The position numbers and the translations under genes were made by a program. A stretch of DNA of 12,898 nucleotides from Chromatiales bacterium (lineage in GTDB: Bacteria > Pseudomonadota > Gammaproteobacteria > UBA6429 > Thiohalophilaceae), in the NCBI GenBank assembly GCA_027001895.1, contig JALTLP010000253.1, positions 1 to 12,898 on the forward strand. The letters run 5' to 3'. The stretch's first letter is position 1; each line of letters starts with the position of its first letter. Shown one piece after another: positions 1 through 7,808 of this stretch. The notes beneath the pieces were generated by a model. That model saw nothing but the letters and a program-made list of their open reading frames with translations. It was not told the DNA's origin and ran no database searches.

Positions 1-510
1 ATTTTTATACTTTCAGTAGTTACTACTGGTTGCTATTCTAAAGCCAAAATAACCACCTGTCCTTCATGGTTAGATTCAGCTATTCTAGCTATCGAATCCA
101 TCCCTCCTAATGCTAGATACAAACAATCGTTAATAGAAATCAGTCGCCAGTGTAACGATGATTTACCCCTAATCCTTAAAAAAGCGGCACAACGAAGTCT
201 TTCAGTTAGTCCTGTTAAACGATCAAAGTTACTACAAAATGCAGCTGCAAGCTATTTTTCAAGTAGCTGTCTTGACAGCGATTCAACTGAACCAGCTAGT
301 AAATTAAATCATATATGCCTGGGTAAAGACTTTATCGATGGTTCCTATACATCAATTACTGAAAATATAAGTGTTGCCGCATATATGTTTGGTAAGGCAA
401 TTGAAAACGAGCTAAATAAAAGCAAAAATAATCCCGAAAAAATTAAAAAATTTATGCTCAATTATTTTCTTGGAGCAGCCCAGGAATTCGAAACATTTAA
501 TAAACACTAA
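1..510 (+). CDS. Probable small lipoprotein, 5'-truncated by the window edge; family not recognised
   Basis: An open frame enters the window at base 1 and ends at a TAA (508-510), leaving 169 visible residues; the start lies outside. The first visible residues (IFILSVVTTGC) look like the end of a hydrophobic signal peptide followed by a lipobox-like TTGC, so Cys11 may be the lipidated residue and only a few N-terminal residues are missing. Four further cysteines (20, 51, 90, 106) could form two disulfides in the periplasm, which is inference. The C-terminal third is lysine- and asparagine-rich and probably helical. The gene uses AT-rich codons such as ATA, CTA and AGA more freely than its neighbours, hinting at a faster-evolving or acquired gene. 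The genes that often precede infA in this class (aat, ate) are not here. I cannot assign a function. Confidence 0.6.
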   Translation: MFILSVVTTGCYSKAKITTCPSWLDSAILAIESIPPNARYKQSLIEISRQCNDDLPLILKKAAQRSLSVSPVKRSKLLQNAAASYFSSSCLDSDSTEPASKLNHICLGKDFIDGSYTSITENISVAAYMFGKAIENELNKSKNNPEKIKKFMLNYFLGAAQEFETFNKH

Positions 511-676
511 ACGTTACCAGGGTTTTAGATATCTTTGTGGACTTCTTCTTAAAAATCAGTAGCTTTTGGCATGACTTAAGAGGCTTACGTTCATATATCA
601 AGCCCTGTATATTCCATGAAATTTCCATAATTTTGCCAAACACAGGGAATTATTAACAAAATACCCGATTTCACCT

Positions 677-712
677 TTGAAAAGTTGACGCTTTTAGGGC
701 ATTATTGCGCGC
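677..712 (+). promoter_or_regulatory. Putative infA promoter with GC-rich discriminator
   Basis: TTGAAA (677-682) and CATTAT (700-705) are separated by 17 bases, and the -10 is followed directly by a TGCGCGC discriminator (706-712). A GC-rich discriminator is the hallmark of stringently controlled, growth-rate-regulated promoters in gammaproteobacteria, which fits a translation-factor gene. The expected transcript start is near 712-715, giving a leader of under 30 bases. The rest of the 230-bp gap (511-676) holds no gene that I can see. It has one weak dyad, CCCTGT (603-608) with ACAGGG (642-647), whose 33-base loop is too long to call a terminator. Confidence 0.42.
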
Positions 713-740
713 TTGGAAAACACGAGAAGTTAGGTAAATA

Positions 741-959
741 ATGGCGAAAGAAGAACATATTGAAATGGAAGGCACGGTTATCGATACCCTGCCCAACACC
801 ATGTTTCGGGTCGAGCTTGAAAATGGCCACATTGTAACAGCGCATATTTCCGGAAAAATGCGTAAAAACTATATCCGCATTCTTACTGGTGATGTCGTAA
901 CGGTTCAGCTAACTCCCTACGACTTAAATAAAGGCCGCATTACCTTCCGTGGCAGATAA
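741..959 (+). CDS. infA: Translation initiation factor IF-1
   Basis: This encodes a 72-residue protein, exactly the usual IF-1 length. IF-1 is a single OB-fold S1-type protein that binds the ribosomal A site on the 30S subunit and cooperates with IF-2 and IF-3 during initiation. Diagnostic stretches are MAKEEHIEMEGTV at the N-terminus, the central FRVELENGH and HISGKMRKNYIRI segments, and the C-terminal LNKGRITFRGR. The ATG start is preceded by a modest purine-rich AGGT (732-735 region) and gives the canonical MAKE N-terminus, so the start is secure. It is monocistronic here: its own promoter lies upstream and a hairpin terminator begins 27 bases after the stop. It converges on clpA, as in many gammaproteobacteria. 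Confidence 0.98.
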   Translation: MAKEEHIEMEGTVIDTLPNTMFRVELENGHIVTAHISGKMRKNYIRILTGDVVTVQLTPYDLNKGRITFRGR

Positions 960-986
960 AAGCTAAACACTTGCAAAACAGCATAT

Positions 987-1024
987 AAAAAAAGGCCACA
1001 CTTTAAAAAAATGTGGCCTTTTTT
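987..1024. terminator. Bidirectional rho-independent terminator between infA and clpA
   Basis: AAGGCCACA (992-1000) pairs perfectly with TGTGGCCTT (1012-1020) around an 11-base loop. An A-tract (987-993) and a T-tract (1019-1024) flank it, so the hairpin has a U-run on both strands. It sits between the convergent infA and clpA stops and can end transcription from either side. Confidence 0.93.
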
Positions 1025-1042
1025 ATTTACAGGAAGTTGAAC

Positions 1043-3301
1043 TTATACGGTTACTTTTTCCTTGTTTTCAACCTCGAAAGCAAGCGCATCGTCTTCAACA
1101 TGTATATGCACCTTGCCACCCTGCGACAAGCGGCCAAACAGCAACTCTTCTGCCATTGGCTTTTTAAGATGTTCCTGGATAATGCGTGTCATTGGACGAG
1201 CACCCATCTTCGGATCGTAGCCTTTTAGTGCAATCCAGGTACGTGCTTCATCGTCAACGGTTAAGCTCACACCTTTTTCTTCAAGTTGCGCTTCGAATTC
1301 AAAGATAAACTTGTCGACGACACGACCAATCATATCCGGGCCAAGCTGGTTAAACTGGATAATGCTGTCCAGACGATTTCGAAACTCTGGAGTAAACACA
1401 CGTTTGATGGTTTCCATTGCATCGGTTGAATGATCCTGGCTCTGGAAGCCAATCGAGCTACGGTTTAGTCGGTCAGCACCGGCATTGGTTGTCATTACCA
1501 GGATTACATTCCTGAAATCGGCTTTACGGCCATTGTTATCGGTTAAGGTACCGTGATCCATCACCTGTAATAACAGGTTGAACACGTCTGGATGTGCTTT
1601 TTCGATTTCATCCAGCAGTAACACCGCATGCGGGTTTTTATTGACCGCTTCGGTTAACAGGCCACCCTGGTCAAAACCAACATAACCCGGCGGCGCACCA
1701 ATTAACCGTGATACGGTGTGCTGCTCCATGTATTCGGACATATCAAAGCGAATAAGCTCGATACCCATAATGCGTGCAAGTTGGCGCGTGACCTCGGTTT
1801 TACCCACACCGGTTGGCCCTGCAAACAGGAACGAACCGATGGGTTTTTCGGTATTGCCCAGGCCGGAACGGGATAATTTAATCGCACTGGATAAACCATC
1901 CACTGCATCATCCTGACCATAAATAACCAGTTTCAGATTATTTTCCAGACTGCGCAGCACTTCTTTGTCATCACTTGATACCGACTTGGCCGGAATACGA
2001 GCAATCTTGGCAACAATGGCCTCGATATCTTTCACACCAATGGTTTTTTTGCGCTTCGATGCCGGTTGTAAAATCTGACTGGCTCCGGCTTCATCAATCA
2101 CATCAATGGCTTTATCCGGCAAATGTTTATCGTTTATATAACGCTCGGACAATTCTGCCGCACTGCGTAGTGCCTGGTGGGTATAACGGACATTATGGTG
2201 CTCTTCAAATCGGCTTTTTAAACCGGAAAGAATTTGAATGCATTCTTCCACGCTCGGCTCAGACACATCCACTTTCTGGAAGCGACGCGCCAGCGCACGA
2301 TCTTTTTCAAAAATACCACGGTATTCTGTATAGGTTGTTGAACCGATACATTTTAATTCACTGGTCGCCAGGACTGGCTTGAGCAGGTTCGAGGCATCCA
2401 TTGCACCGCCGGAGGCCGCGCCAGCACCAATTATGGTATGGATTTCATCGATGAATAACACCGCGTTTTCTTCGCTTTTAAGCTGTTTTAGAACCGCTTT
2501 AAGGCGCTTTTCGAAATCACCGCGGTACTTTGTACCGGCTAATAATGCGCCTAAATCCAGCGAGTAAATAATGTAATCCTTAAGAACATCGGGCACATCA
2601 CCATCAACAATTCGCTTTGCCAGACCTTCGGCCAGTGCTGTTTTACCGACACCGGCATCACCGACAAACAAGGGGTTGTTTTTGCGACGACGACATAAAA
2701 TTTGTATGGTGCGCTCTACTTCGTATTTACGGCCAATCAGTGGGTCTATCTTACCTGCAATGGCCAGCTCATTGAGGTTGGCAGAAAACTGCTCCAGTGG
2801 GGTTGCGGCCTGCTCTTCTGAGGGTTCTTCCTCACTGGCTTCATCGTCATGTTCAGGTGTCGGGCCTTCAATTTTAGAAATGCCATGAGAAATATAATTA
2901 ACAATTTCCAGTCTGGAAATGTCCTGTTTTTTCAGAAAATAGACAGCCTGCGATTCCTGTTCGCTAAAAATCGCAACCAGTACATTCAGGCCGTTTACTT
3001 CCTGCTTGCCTGAGGACTGAACATGGAACACAGCACGCTGTAATACCCGCTGAAAACCGAGTGTTGGCTGCGTATCGCGTTCATCATCTTCAGGTAACAG
3101 TGGCGTGGTTTCGTCTAAAAACTCGGTTAAATCCGACTTTAAGGACTCAAGATCCGACCCACAGGCTGTCAGCACTTCGATAACCCCTTCGTTGGTCATT
3201 AAAGCTAACAGCAGATGCTCAACGGTCATAAACTCGTGGTTCTGACTACGGGCATCTTTAAATGCATTATTTAACGAATCTTCTAACTCTCTACTTAACA
3301 T
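1043..3301 (-). CDS. clpA: ATP-dependent Clp protease ATP-binding subunit ClpA
   Basis: The 752 residues compare with 758 in E. coli. ClpA is a hexameric double-AAA+ unfoldase that feeds substrates, including ClpS-delivered N-degron proteins, into ClpP in the cytoplasm. Visible order: Clp N-domain (about 1-140), an acidic linker (about 150-165), then D1 with Walker A GDAGVGKT (214-221), pore loop KYRG (258-261) and Walker B VLFIDE (281-286). D2 follows with Walker A GPTGVGKT (495-502), pore loop GYVG (539-542) and Walker B LLLDE (561-565). The ClpP-docking loop reads IGF (617-619), against IGL in E. coli. The start ATG lies 12 bases after the clpS stop, preceded by TAAGAGG that overlaps that stop. 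It is the second gene of a clpS-clpA operon. All catalytic motifs are intact. clpP itself is not in the window. Confidence 0.98.
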   Translation of the reverse strand: MLSRELEDSLNNAFKDARSQNHEFMTVEHLLLALMTNEGVIEVLTACGSDLESLKSDLTEFLDETTPLLPEDDERDTQPTLGFQRVLQRAVFHVQSSGKQEVNGLNVLVAIFSEQESQAVYFLKKQDISRLEIVNYISHGISKIEGPTPEHDDEASEEEPSEEQAATPLEQFSANLNELAIAGKIDPLIGRKYEVERTIQILCRRRKNNPLFVGDAGVGKTALAEGLAKRIVDGDVPDVLKDYIIYSLDLGALLAGTKYRGDFEKRLKAVLKQLKSEENAVLFIDEIHTIIGAGAASGGAMDASNLLKPVLATSELKCIGSTTYTEYRGIFEKDRALARRFQKVDVSEPSVEECIQILSGLKSRFEEHHNVRYTHQALRSAAELSERYINDKHLPDKAIDVIDEAGASQILQPASKRKKTIGVKDIEAIVAKIARIPAKSVSSDDKEVLRSLENNLKLVIYGQDDAVDGLSSAIKLSRSGLGNTEKPIGSFLFAGPTGVGKTEVTRQLARIMGIELIRFDMSEYMEQHTVSRLIGAPPGYVGFDQGGLLTEAVNKNPHAVLLLDEIEKAHPDVFNLLLQVMDHGTLTDNNGRKADFRNVILVMTTNAGADRLNRSSIGFQSQDHSTDAMETIKRVFTPEFRNRLDSIIQFNQLGPDMIGRVVDKFIFEFEAQLEEKGVSLTVDDEARTWIALKGYDPKMGARPMTRIIQEHLKKPMAEELLFGRLSQGGKVHIHVEDDALAFEVENKEKVTV

Positions 3302-3309
3302 GACAATAA

Positions 3310-3316
3310 CCTCTTA
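3310..3316 (-). promoter_or_regulatory. clpA ribosome binding site overlapping the clpS stop
   Basis: On the minus strand TAAGAGG includes the clpS stop codon TAA (3316-3314), and its last G is 8 bases before the clpA ATG. The overlap suggests that termination on clpS promotes clpA initiation, tying adaptor and unfoldase levels together. Confidence 0.7.
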
Positions 3317-3643
3317 ACCATCGACTTCCATTGTGCATAACAATGGGTGTTCATGCTGTCGAGAATAGTCGTTCACTTGTGCCACCTTTGTTTCTGCAAC
3401 GTCACGTGTAAACACACCACAAAGACCTTTTCCCTTGCTATGCACATTAAGCATGATATGTGTAGCAGTTGGACGGTCCATTGCAAAGAAAGTTTCCAGC
3501 ACATGAACAACAAACTCCATAGGAGTATAATCGTCATTTATCAGCAAAACTTTAAACATTGGTGGACGTTTTATTTCAGGTTTTGCTTCTTCGACGGCTA
3601 AACCCGTATCACCATCGTGGTCATTTTCTATTCGTTTTGTCAT
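3314..3643 (-). CDS. clpS: ClpS, N-end-rule adaptor for ClpA
   Basis: The 109 residues compare with 106 in E. coli. ClpS binds bulky hydrophobic N-terminal residues (Leu, Phe, Trp, Tyr) and docks on the ClpA N-domain to hand substrates over. A flexible acidic N-terminal tail (about 1-27) precedes the folded core. The recognition pocket is intact: N36, D37 and D38, T40 and M42 in LLINDDYTPMEFV, and H68 in the VHSKGKG segment. The start ATG has a plausible TAAGGTA site about 10 bases upstream. It is first in the operon, immediately before clpA. No aat or ate, the enzymes that create N-degrons, is visible in the window, although they often lie near infA in this class. Confidence 0.97.
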   Translation of the reverse strand: MTKRIENDHDGDTGLAVEEAKPEIKRPPMFKVLLINDDYTPMEFVVHVLETFFAMDRPTATHIMLNVHSKGKGLCGVFTRDVAETKVAQVNDYSRQHEHPLLCTMEVDG

Positions 3644-3848
3644 ATATTCAGTTTACCTTAAATTCCGATATGGGTGCTATATAGTAAAAATTACATATTT
3701 TTCTATAAAATACTGAAAATTTCGTAAATTTGTCTATAGTTATGATTGATAAACATGGGCGTGCTGTTTTTAATTGGTTGAGCACTGATTAAAATTCCCC
3801 ATTTTTCAATTAGTTATTGTAGATTATATATCAAGGAGGTTGGGAGGC
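3644..3848. promoter_or_regulatory. AT-rich divergent regulatory region between clpS and cspD
   Basis: This 205-bp region must carry the promoters of both clpS (minus) and cspD (plus). It is very rich in A and T. On the plus strand TAAAAT (3790-3795) is a reasonable -10 for cspD, giving a leader of roughly 45 bases, but the T-run at the -35 distance is a poor match to consensus. On the minus strand several TATAGA-like boxes exist, none with a good -35. No gene or clear operator is visible. The AT-richness could suit binding by H-NS-like or IHF-type proteins, which is only inference. Confidence 0.4.
3833..3839 (+). promoter_or_regulatory. Strong Shine-Dalgarno site of cspD that fixes its start
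   Basis: AAGGAGG is a near-perfect anti-16S match and lies 9 bases before the ATG at 3849. A second purine run, GGGAGG (3842-3847), lies too close to that ATG to act alone. An in-frame TTG at 3840 abuts the site with no spacing and cannot be the start. Confidence 0.75.
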
Positions 3849-4085
3849 ATGTCTTCAGGAGTAGTTAAGTGGTTTAGTAATTCCAAGGGGTACGGATTCA
3901 TTGCACCCGAAGAAGGTGGAGATGATATCTTTGCGCATTTTTCAGCGATTGAAATGGAAGGTTATAAGACCTTAAAAAAAGGTCAGACTGTCGAATTTAA
4001 GTGTACTGAAGGCCCTAAAGGTCTGCATGCAATTGAAATCACGGCCGGCTCTCCCAAGTCAGACGACTCTGAAACAGCGCATTAA
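3849..4085 (+). CDS. cspD: Cold-shock-domain protein, CspD type
   Basis: This is a 78-residue single cold-shock domain with the RNP1-like KGYGFI (13-18) and RNP2-like DIFAHF (26-31) motifs that bind single-stranded DNA and RNA. The segment IEMEGYKTLKKGQTVEF resembles E. coli CspD (IQMDGYRTLKAGQSVQF) more than CspA-type proteins. A short polar tail (SPKSDDSETAH) follows the fold. In E. coli CspD is a stationary-phase replication inhibitor; that role is carried over only by similarity. Its position next to and divergent from clpS-clpA is the conserved gammaproteobacterial arrangement. The start at 3849 is chosen from the AAGGAGG spacing. A hairpin terminator follows about 30 bases after the stop. 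Confidence 0.93.
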   Translation: MSSGVVKWFSNSKGYGFIAPEEGGDDIFAHFSAIEMEGYKTLKKGQTVEFKCTEGPKGLHAIEITAGSPKSDDSETAH

Positions 4086-4111
4086 GCGTTATCCCCTATA
4101 CTTCAATTAAC

Positions 4112-4150
4112 AAAAAAGGCATTACCCTAACAAGGTAATGCCTTTGTTAT
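4112..4150. terminator. Bidirectional rho-independent terminator between cspD and the GGDEF-EAL gene
   Basis: AAAGGCATTACC (4115-4126) pairs perfectly with GGTAATGCCTTT (4134-4145) around a 7-base loop. A-rich and T-rich flanks give U-rich tails on both strands. It lies between two convergent stop codons (4083-4085 and 4165-4167) and serves both genes. Confidence 0.92.
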
Positions 4151-4164
4151 TTTTGCCGACCGGT

Positions 4165-7152
4165 TTATGCCTGAGATGCTTTTGGACCTGCATCGGCTGA
4201 TTCAATCAGTGCCGGCTTTGCAATGTAAAAGCCCTGCACATAATCCACACCTATTTCTTTCAGCACGTCGAGTGCCTGCTGGTTTTCAACAAACTCCACC
4301 ACTGTTTTCTTGTTTAAGGTTGAACAGACATCATGCATAGCCTTAACAAGTGCGTAATTAAGCTTGTTATTTTCAATGCCAACAATAAACGAGCCATCAA
4401 TCTTTACATAATCAACCGGAAACTCTTTGAGGTAGGAAAAAGAGCTGTAACCCGCCCCAAAATCATCCAGCGCAGTTGAGCAGCCAATAGAACGTATCTT
4501 GTTTAGAAAAACGATGGCATTTGGAAAATCTGCAATGGCGACATCTTCTGTTATTTCAAAAATAACTTTAGAGGGATCAATGGAAAACTCCTCGATGGTC
4601 TGGTTTATTGTTTTATAAATTTGCGGGTGACCAACTGACTTGGCAGAAAGATTAATTGAAATACACGGCAATTCATCTTTGTTATTTCCCATGGTCGTTA
4701 ACGCATATGTTTCAAGAGCATGTCGAACTACCCAGCGGTCAAGGTCTGGCATTAGACCAAAGCGTTCTGCTGCATTTAAAAACCCACCCGGCATTATCAG
4801 ACCTTCTTCTTCGTTATCCAGCATACGAATTAAATATTCCTGAGCAAATACCCTATTACTATCGGTTTCGCAGATATTTTGTCTGGCAAAAACAAAATTG
4901 TTTTCCTGCAGTGCATTTTTAATACGTTGCGACCAACCCATATCAAGAAACAGATCATCTGTTTTTTCCTGGTCTGCAGGTTCATAAACATGAATACAGT
5001 TTTTACCTTTACGCTTCGCTTCGTGGCAGGCAATGTCAGCCCGTGATAACAGCTCATCGTAAAGCTCGATGTCGGCGGTTAATTCTGCCAGACCAATGGA
5101 GCAGCCAATATTAAAGACTTTGCCATCTTCTACAAATTTATAATCTTCGATACCCTGGCGATACTCATTTGCCAGTACTACGGCTGCATCCAGCTCTATT
5201 CCCTGAAAAACCAGTGAAAATTCGTCGCCACCAATACGTGCCAGTAAATCACTCTTACGCATACGACTGTGCAACAGGTCGGTAATTTCAAGCAATAACC
5301 TGTCACCAGCCATGTGTCCAAGCGTATCATTGATAAACTTGAAGTTATCAAGATCCATAAACATACATACTGTATCGTATGTATCTTTACGATGCGCAAC
5401 ATTTATAATTCGCTCAAGATTGTCTGCATAATATTGCCTGTTAAAAAGGCCGGTTAATGCATCACGTTCAGCAACATGCTTGAGGTTTTGTAATAATGCT
5501 TTTTGTTCACTGATATCCTGGACAATGATTATATAAAGTATTTCTGCACCAACCTGCATCTGACTGACTTTAACATTCAGGATTAACTGGCTATTATTGG
5601 CTGCCCTTACCTCACCTTCGTACTGAACATTGACAATACCATCATCACTGAACAATTTACTCAGTTCCGTTTGCTCATAATCCTGGATTAAGTCGGAAAT
5701 ATATTTCTCTCTGCTCTGTTCAATAGATAGCTCAAACAGTTGCAGCCCGGCATCATTTATTGTTTCCAGCTTGCCATTAACATCAATCGTTATGATACCT
5801 TCAGCCGCGTTTCTGAAAACGGCTTCAAGTCGTTGCTGGCGACTGTTTACCTGGTTGCGCATATACTTAAATGCACGGTCAAGCATGTGGATTTCTTCAA
5901 GGCTGTTTTCTGCTTTAAATTTGTATGCTTCTCCACGAGCTTCAGCTTCCATGGCATTTGCAACAGCAATAACCGGGTCACGAATAGCACGTTTAAAGAC
6001 AAAGTAATAAGCAAACAATAAAGCAATGATGCTTGTTGCGAATATCCAGATGAAAATGGATAACGAGTTTGCGGTTACCAGCGATTGAGTTATACCTTTG
6101 TTCGCATTTTTATTAATAATCACGTCAATTTGTGCCACTGTTTTACGCAACAAATCGAAATTAGGCGCTATTTTCTTTTTAAGCATCGGCAGGTCTGCAC
6201 GCCAGTTATCAGAGAAATAATTGGCAATGGCTTTACTCAGGTGAGACTCATATGCCTCAGAGGCTTTATGCATAACCTCTAGCGACTCTTCCTGTTGTAA
6301 TCCCAGTAAGCCTTTTTCTTTAAACTTGTCGAGCTTCTTAAAAAGCTTTTCTATCGTATCGGCATAAATATTGCGATTAATCAGGTTACGGCGCATAGAA
6401 ACTTCTGGATCACCAAAGGCACCCATGCGGTTTGAAATCATAACCCTTAACCAGCTTACTTTTTGTACCCAGGCATAACGGATAGCATGAAACAAGCCAA
6501 CAATCTGGTATTGCGTACGATCCAGTTCACGAATGTGTGCATCGGTCATATTGCTTTCCAACAAAGCCGATTCTACCGCTTCAGAGAACAGTGTATTATT
6601 GGGCGCAAGATATTCTAGTAAATAGGGCATACCGGGAAAGCGGGTACGCACATCCCCCATAATCTTGAAGTAATCATTAATATTGTTTTGCAGGTTCTTG
6701 ACGACAACAACCAGCTTATCAACATACCTGTCTATTTCTTCGTAACCTTTTTTGTGTTTTAGTTTTTCAAGCTTATCAATAGCAGTTGCTATATCATAAT
6801 TTTGTTCGTTAACGGCATCCAGATACTCTTTTGCATCGACTGCATGGACATATTGAACCAGACTCAAGAGGTCAATATGCAACTGATCGATGTCCAGAAT
6901 GGTATTAAACTTTATTTCTTCGTCGAGCGAGGTTGTGTATTCAAGCACATTGCTTTCTATCTTCTGAATCTGATACTTGATATTTGAAACCTGTTGAAGA
7001 AGACGGGTATTTCTTTGAATAACAGAATAACCATCACGCGCGGACTCGGTTACCATGTGTTGTGCGTATAGCGTGATAGCAAGTAGCAAAACAGATATGA
7101 CGCCTGTGACCCAGGTGTAGCGACCGTTTAAATGATTAAAACCAAATTTCAT
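4165..7152 (-). CDS. Membrane sensor with HAMP, PAS, GGDEF and EAL domains (cyclic-di-GMP turnover)
   Basis: A 995-residue inner-membrane signalling protein. Order: TM1 (about 14-32), a large and mostly helical extracytoplasmic region (about 33-362) with no motif I recognise, TM2 (about 365-386), HAMP (about 387-440), PAS (about 441-550), GGDEF (about 560-725) and EAL (about 745-985). The diguanylate cyclase site is intact (GGDEF, 641-645), and an RxxD inhibitory site (R632-D635) lies exactly five residues before it. The EAL signature reads EYL (772-774) within ExLxR. The known phosphodiesterase residues appear kept: E772, N834, E866, D896/D897, K917, E953 and Q973. Both activities are therefore possible; which dominates cannot be read from sequence. 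The ATG at 7152 starts just before TM1, but its ribosome site is weak. It stands alone, convergent with cspD and divergent from rluE, where icd usually sits. Confidence 0.93.
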   Translation of the reverse strand: MKFGFNHLNGRYTWVTGVISVLLLAITLYAQHMVTESARDGYSVIQRNTRLLQQVSNIKYQIQKIESNVLEYTTSLDEEIKFNTILDIDQLHIDLLSLVQYVHAVDAKEYLDAVNEQNYDIATAIDKLEKLKHKKGYEEIDRYVDKLVVVVKNLQNNINDYFKIMGDVRTRFPGMPYLLEYLAPNNTLFSEAVESALLESNMTDAHIRELDRTQYQIVGLFHAIRYAWVQKVSWLRVMISNRMGAFGDPEVSMRRNLINRNIYADTIEKLFKKLDKFKEKGLLGLQQEESLEVMHKASEAYESHLSKAIANYFSDNWRADLPMLKKKIAPNFDLLRKTVAQIDVIINKNANKGITQSLVTANSLSIFIWIFATSIIALLFAYYFVFKRAIRDPVIAVANAMEAEARGEAYKFKAENSLEEIHMLDRAFKYMRNQVNSRQQRLEAVFRNAAEGIITIDVNGKLETINDAGLQLFELSIEQSREKYISDLIQDYEQTELSKLFSDDGIVNVQYEGEVRAANNSQLILNVKVSQMQVGAEILYIIIVQDISEQKALLQNLKHVAERDALTGLFNRQYYADNLERIINVAHRKDTYDTVCMFMDLDNFKFINDTLGHMAGDRLLLEITDLLHSRMRKSDLLARIGGDEFSLVFQGIELDAAVVLANEYRQGIEDYKFVEDGKVFNIGCSIGLAELTADIELYDELLSRADIACHEAKRKGKNCIHVYEPADQEKTDDLFLDMGWSQRIKNALQENNFVFARQNICETDSNRVFAQEYLIRMLDNEEEGLIMPGGFLNAAERFGLMPDLDRWVVRHALETYALTTMGNNKDELPCISINLSAKSVGHPQIYKTINQTIEEFSIDPSKVIFEITEDVAIADFPNAIVFLNKIRSIGCSTALDDFGAGYSSFSYLKEFPVDYVKIDGSFIVGIENNKLNYALVKAMHDVCSTLNKKTVVEFVENQQALDVLKEIGVDYVQGFYIAKPALIESADAGPKASQA

Positions 7153-7209
7153 GCAAACAACTTTATAACGTTAAGGCAATAATTCAGCACGACTTTTACG
7201 ACAGCGAGT

Positions 7210-7218
7210 TGTTATAAT
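7210..7218 (+). promoter_or_regulatory. Extended -10 promoter for the rluE operon
   Basis: TGTTATAAT contains a consensus TATAAT (7213-7218) preceded by the TGn extension. No good -35 is present at 16-18 bases upstream, which is typical of extended -10 promoters. Transcription would begin near 7225, about 32 bases before the rluE ATG. The 104-bp gap also has to hold the minus-strand promoter of the GGDEF-EAL gene, for which I find no convincing box. Confidence 0.55.
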
Positions 7219-7256
7219 TAGTTTTTTTCTTATACATAACTGCCTGTCTGTACATC

Positions 7257-7808
7257 ATGCCGGATTTATACCTGTTCAACAAACCATTTGGAGTAATTTC
7301 ACAGTTTTCAGAGCTGGATAATGCCGTGACTCTGCGTAAATATATCTTAATCCCCAAAATATACCCCGCAGGCCGCCTCGACAAAGACTCCGAAGGACTG
7401 TTACTCCTTACTAATAACGGCAAATTACAGAATAAGATTAGTAACCCCAGAACAAAAATGGAAAAAACTTACTGGGTTCAGGTAGAGGGACAACCCGATA
7501 ATACAGCGTTAAAAATACTCCAGGATGGTGTAAAGCTTAAAGATGGCATCACGTTACCGGCAAAAGCACGCATAATAGGCGACGATAGCTTTGAGCAGAA
7601 ACTTTGGCCACGTAACCCGCCTATTCGCTACCGCGCCAATATTCCAACAACCTGGCTGGAAATTAAAATAATTCAGGGAAAAAACCGTCAGGTACGCAGA
7701 ATGACCGCTGCCGTTGGTTATCCAACCCTGCGCCTGATACGCTACGCCATTGGTGAGTGGACAATTGATAATATCAAGCAAGGCCAATACAAAAAGGTAG
7801 TCGTTTAA
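7257..7808 (+). CDS. rluE: 23S rRNA pseudouridine synthase RluE (RsuA/RluB/E/F family)
   Basis: This 183-residue protein belongs to the RsuA/RluB/E/F family. E. coli RluE converts U2457 of 23S rRNA to pseudouridine. Visible motifs: LYLFNKPFGV (4-13), the catalytic block GRLDKDSEGLLLLTNNG (39-55) with D42 as the nucleophilic aspartate, LWPRNPPIR (116-124), RQVRRMTAAVGYPTLRLIR (144-162) and the C-terminal IGEWTIDNI. These match E. coli RluE closely. E. coli RluE has a basic N-terminal extension that is absent here, and, like RluE, this protein lacks the S4 domain of RsuA and RluB. No clear ribosome site precedes the ATG at 7257, but it lies a few residues before the conserved LFNKP, so the start is plausible. 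It is first in a four-gene operon; the nudJ start codon abuts its stop. Confidence 0.93.
   Translation: MPDLYLFNKPFGVISQFSELDNAVTLRKYILIPKIYPAGRLDKDSEGLLLLTNNGKLQNKISNPRTKMEKTYWVQVEGQPDNTALKILQDGVKLKDGITLPAKARIIGDDSFEQKLWPRNPPIRYRANIPTTWLEIKIIQGKNRQVRRMTAAVGYPTLRLIRYAIGEWTIDNIKQGQYKKVVV

Noticed and set aside
603..647. CCCTGT...ACAGGG as a terminator for the upstream lipoprotein gene
   Set aside because: The stem is only 6 bases with a 33-base loop and no T-run follows.
685..713. TTGACG (685-690) as the infA -35 box
   Set aside because: It matches consensus well, but the -10 position 17 bases on falls in CGCGCT, which cannot be a -10. TTGAAA-N17-CATTAT fits better.
960..1042. A tRNA-Ser gene between infA and clpA, as in E. 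coli
   Set aside because: The 83-base gap contains only the terminator hairpin and no tRNA-like arms.
1975..2382. Open frames antisense to clpA, and similar ones antisense to acnA and the GGDEF-EAL gene
   Set aside because: They lie wholly inside strongly conserved genes, have no family features and no convincing ribosome sites; they are by-products of coding bias.
3840..3842. TTG as the cspD start
   Set aside because: It directly abuts AAGGAGG with no spacing; ATG 3849 has 9-base spacing and gives the normal cold-shock N-terminus.
4836..4850. EAL domain as degenerate because the motif reads EYL
   Set aside because: The catalytic glutamate and the ExLxR pattern are kept, as are the other metal and base residues, so loss of activity is not supported.
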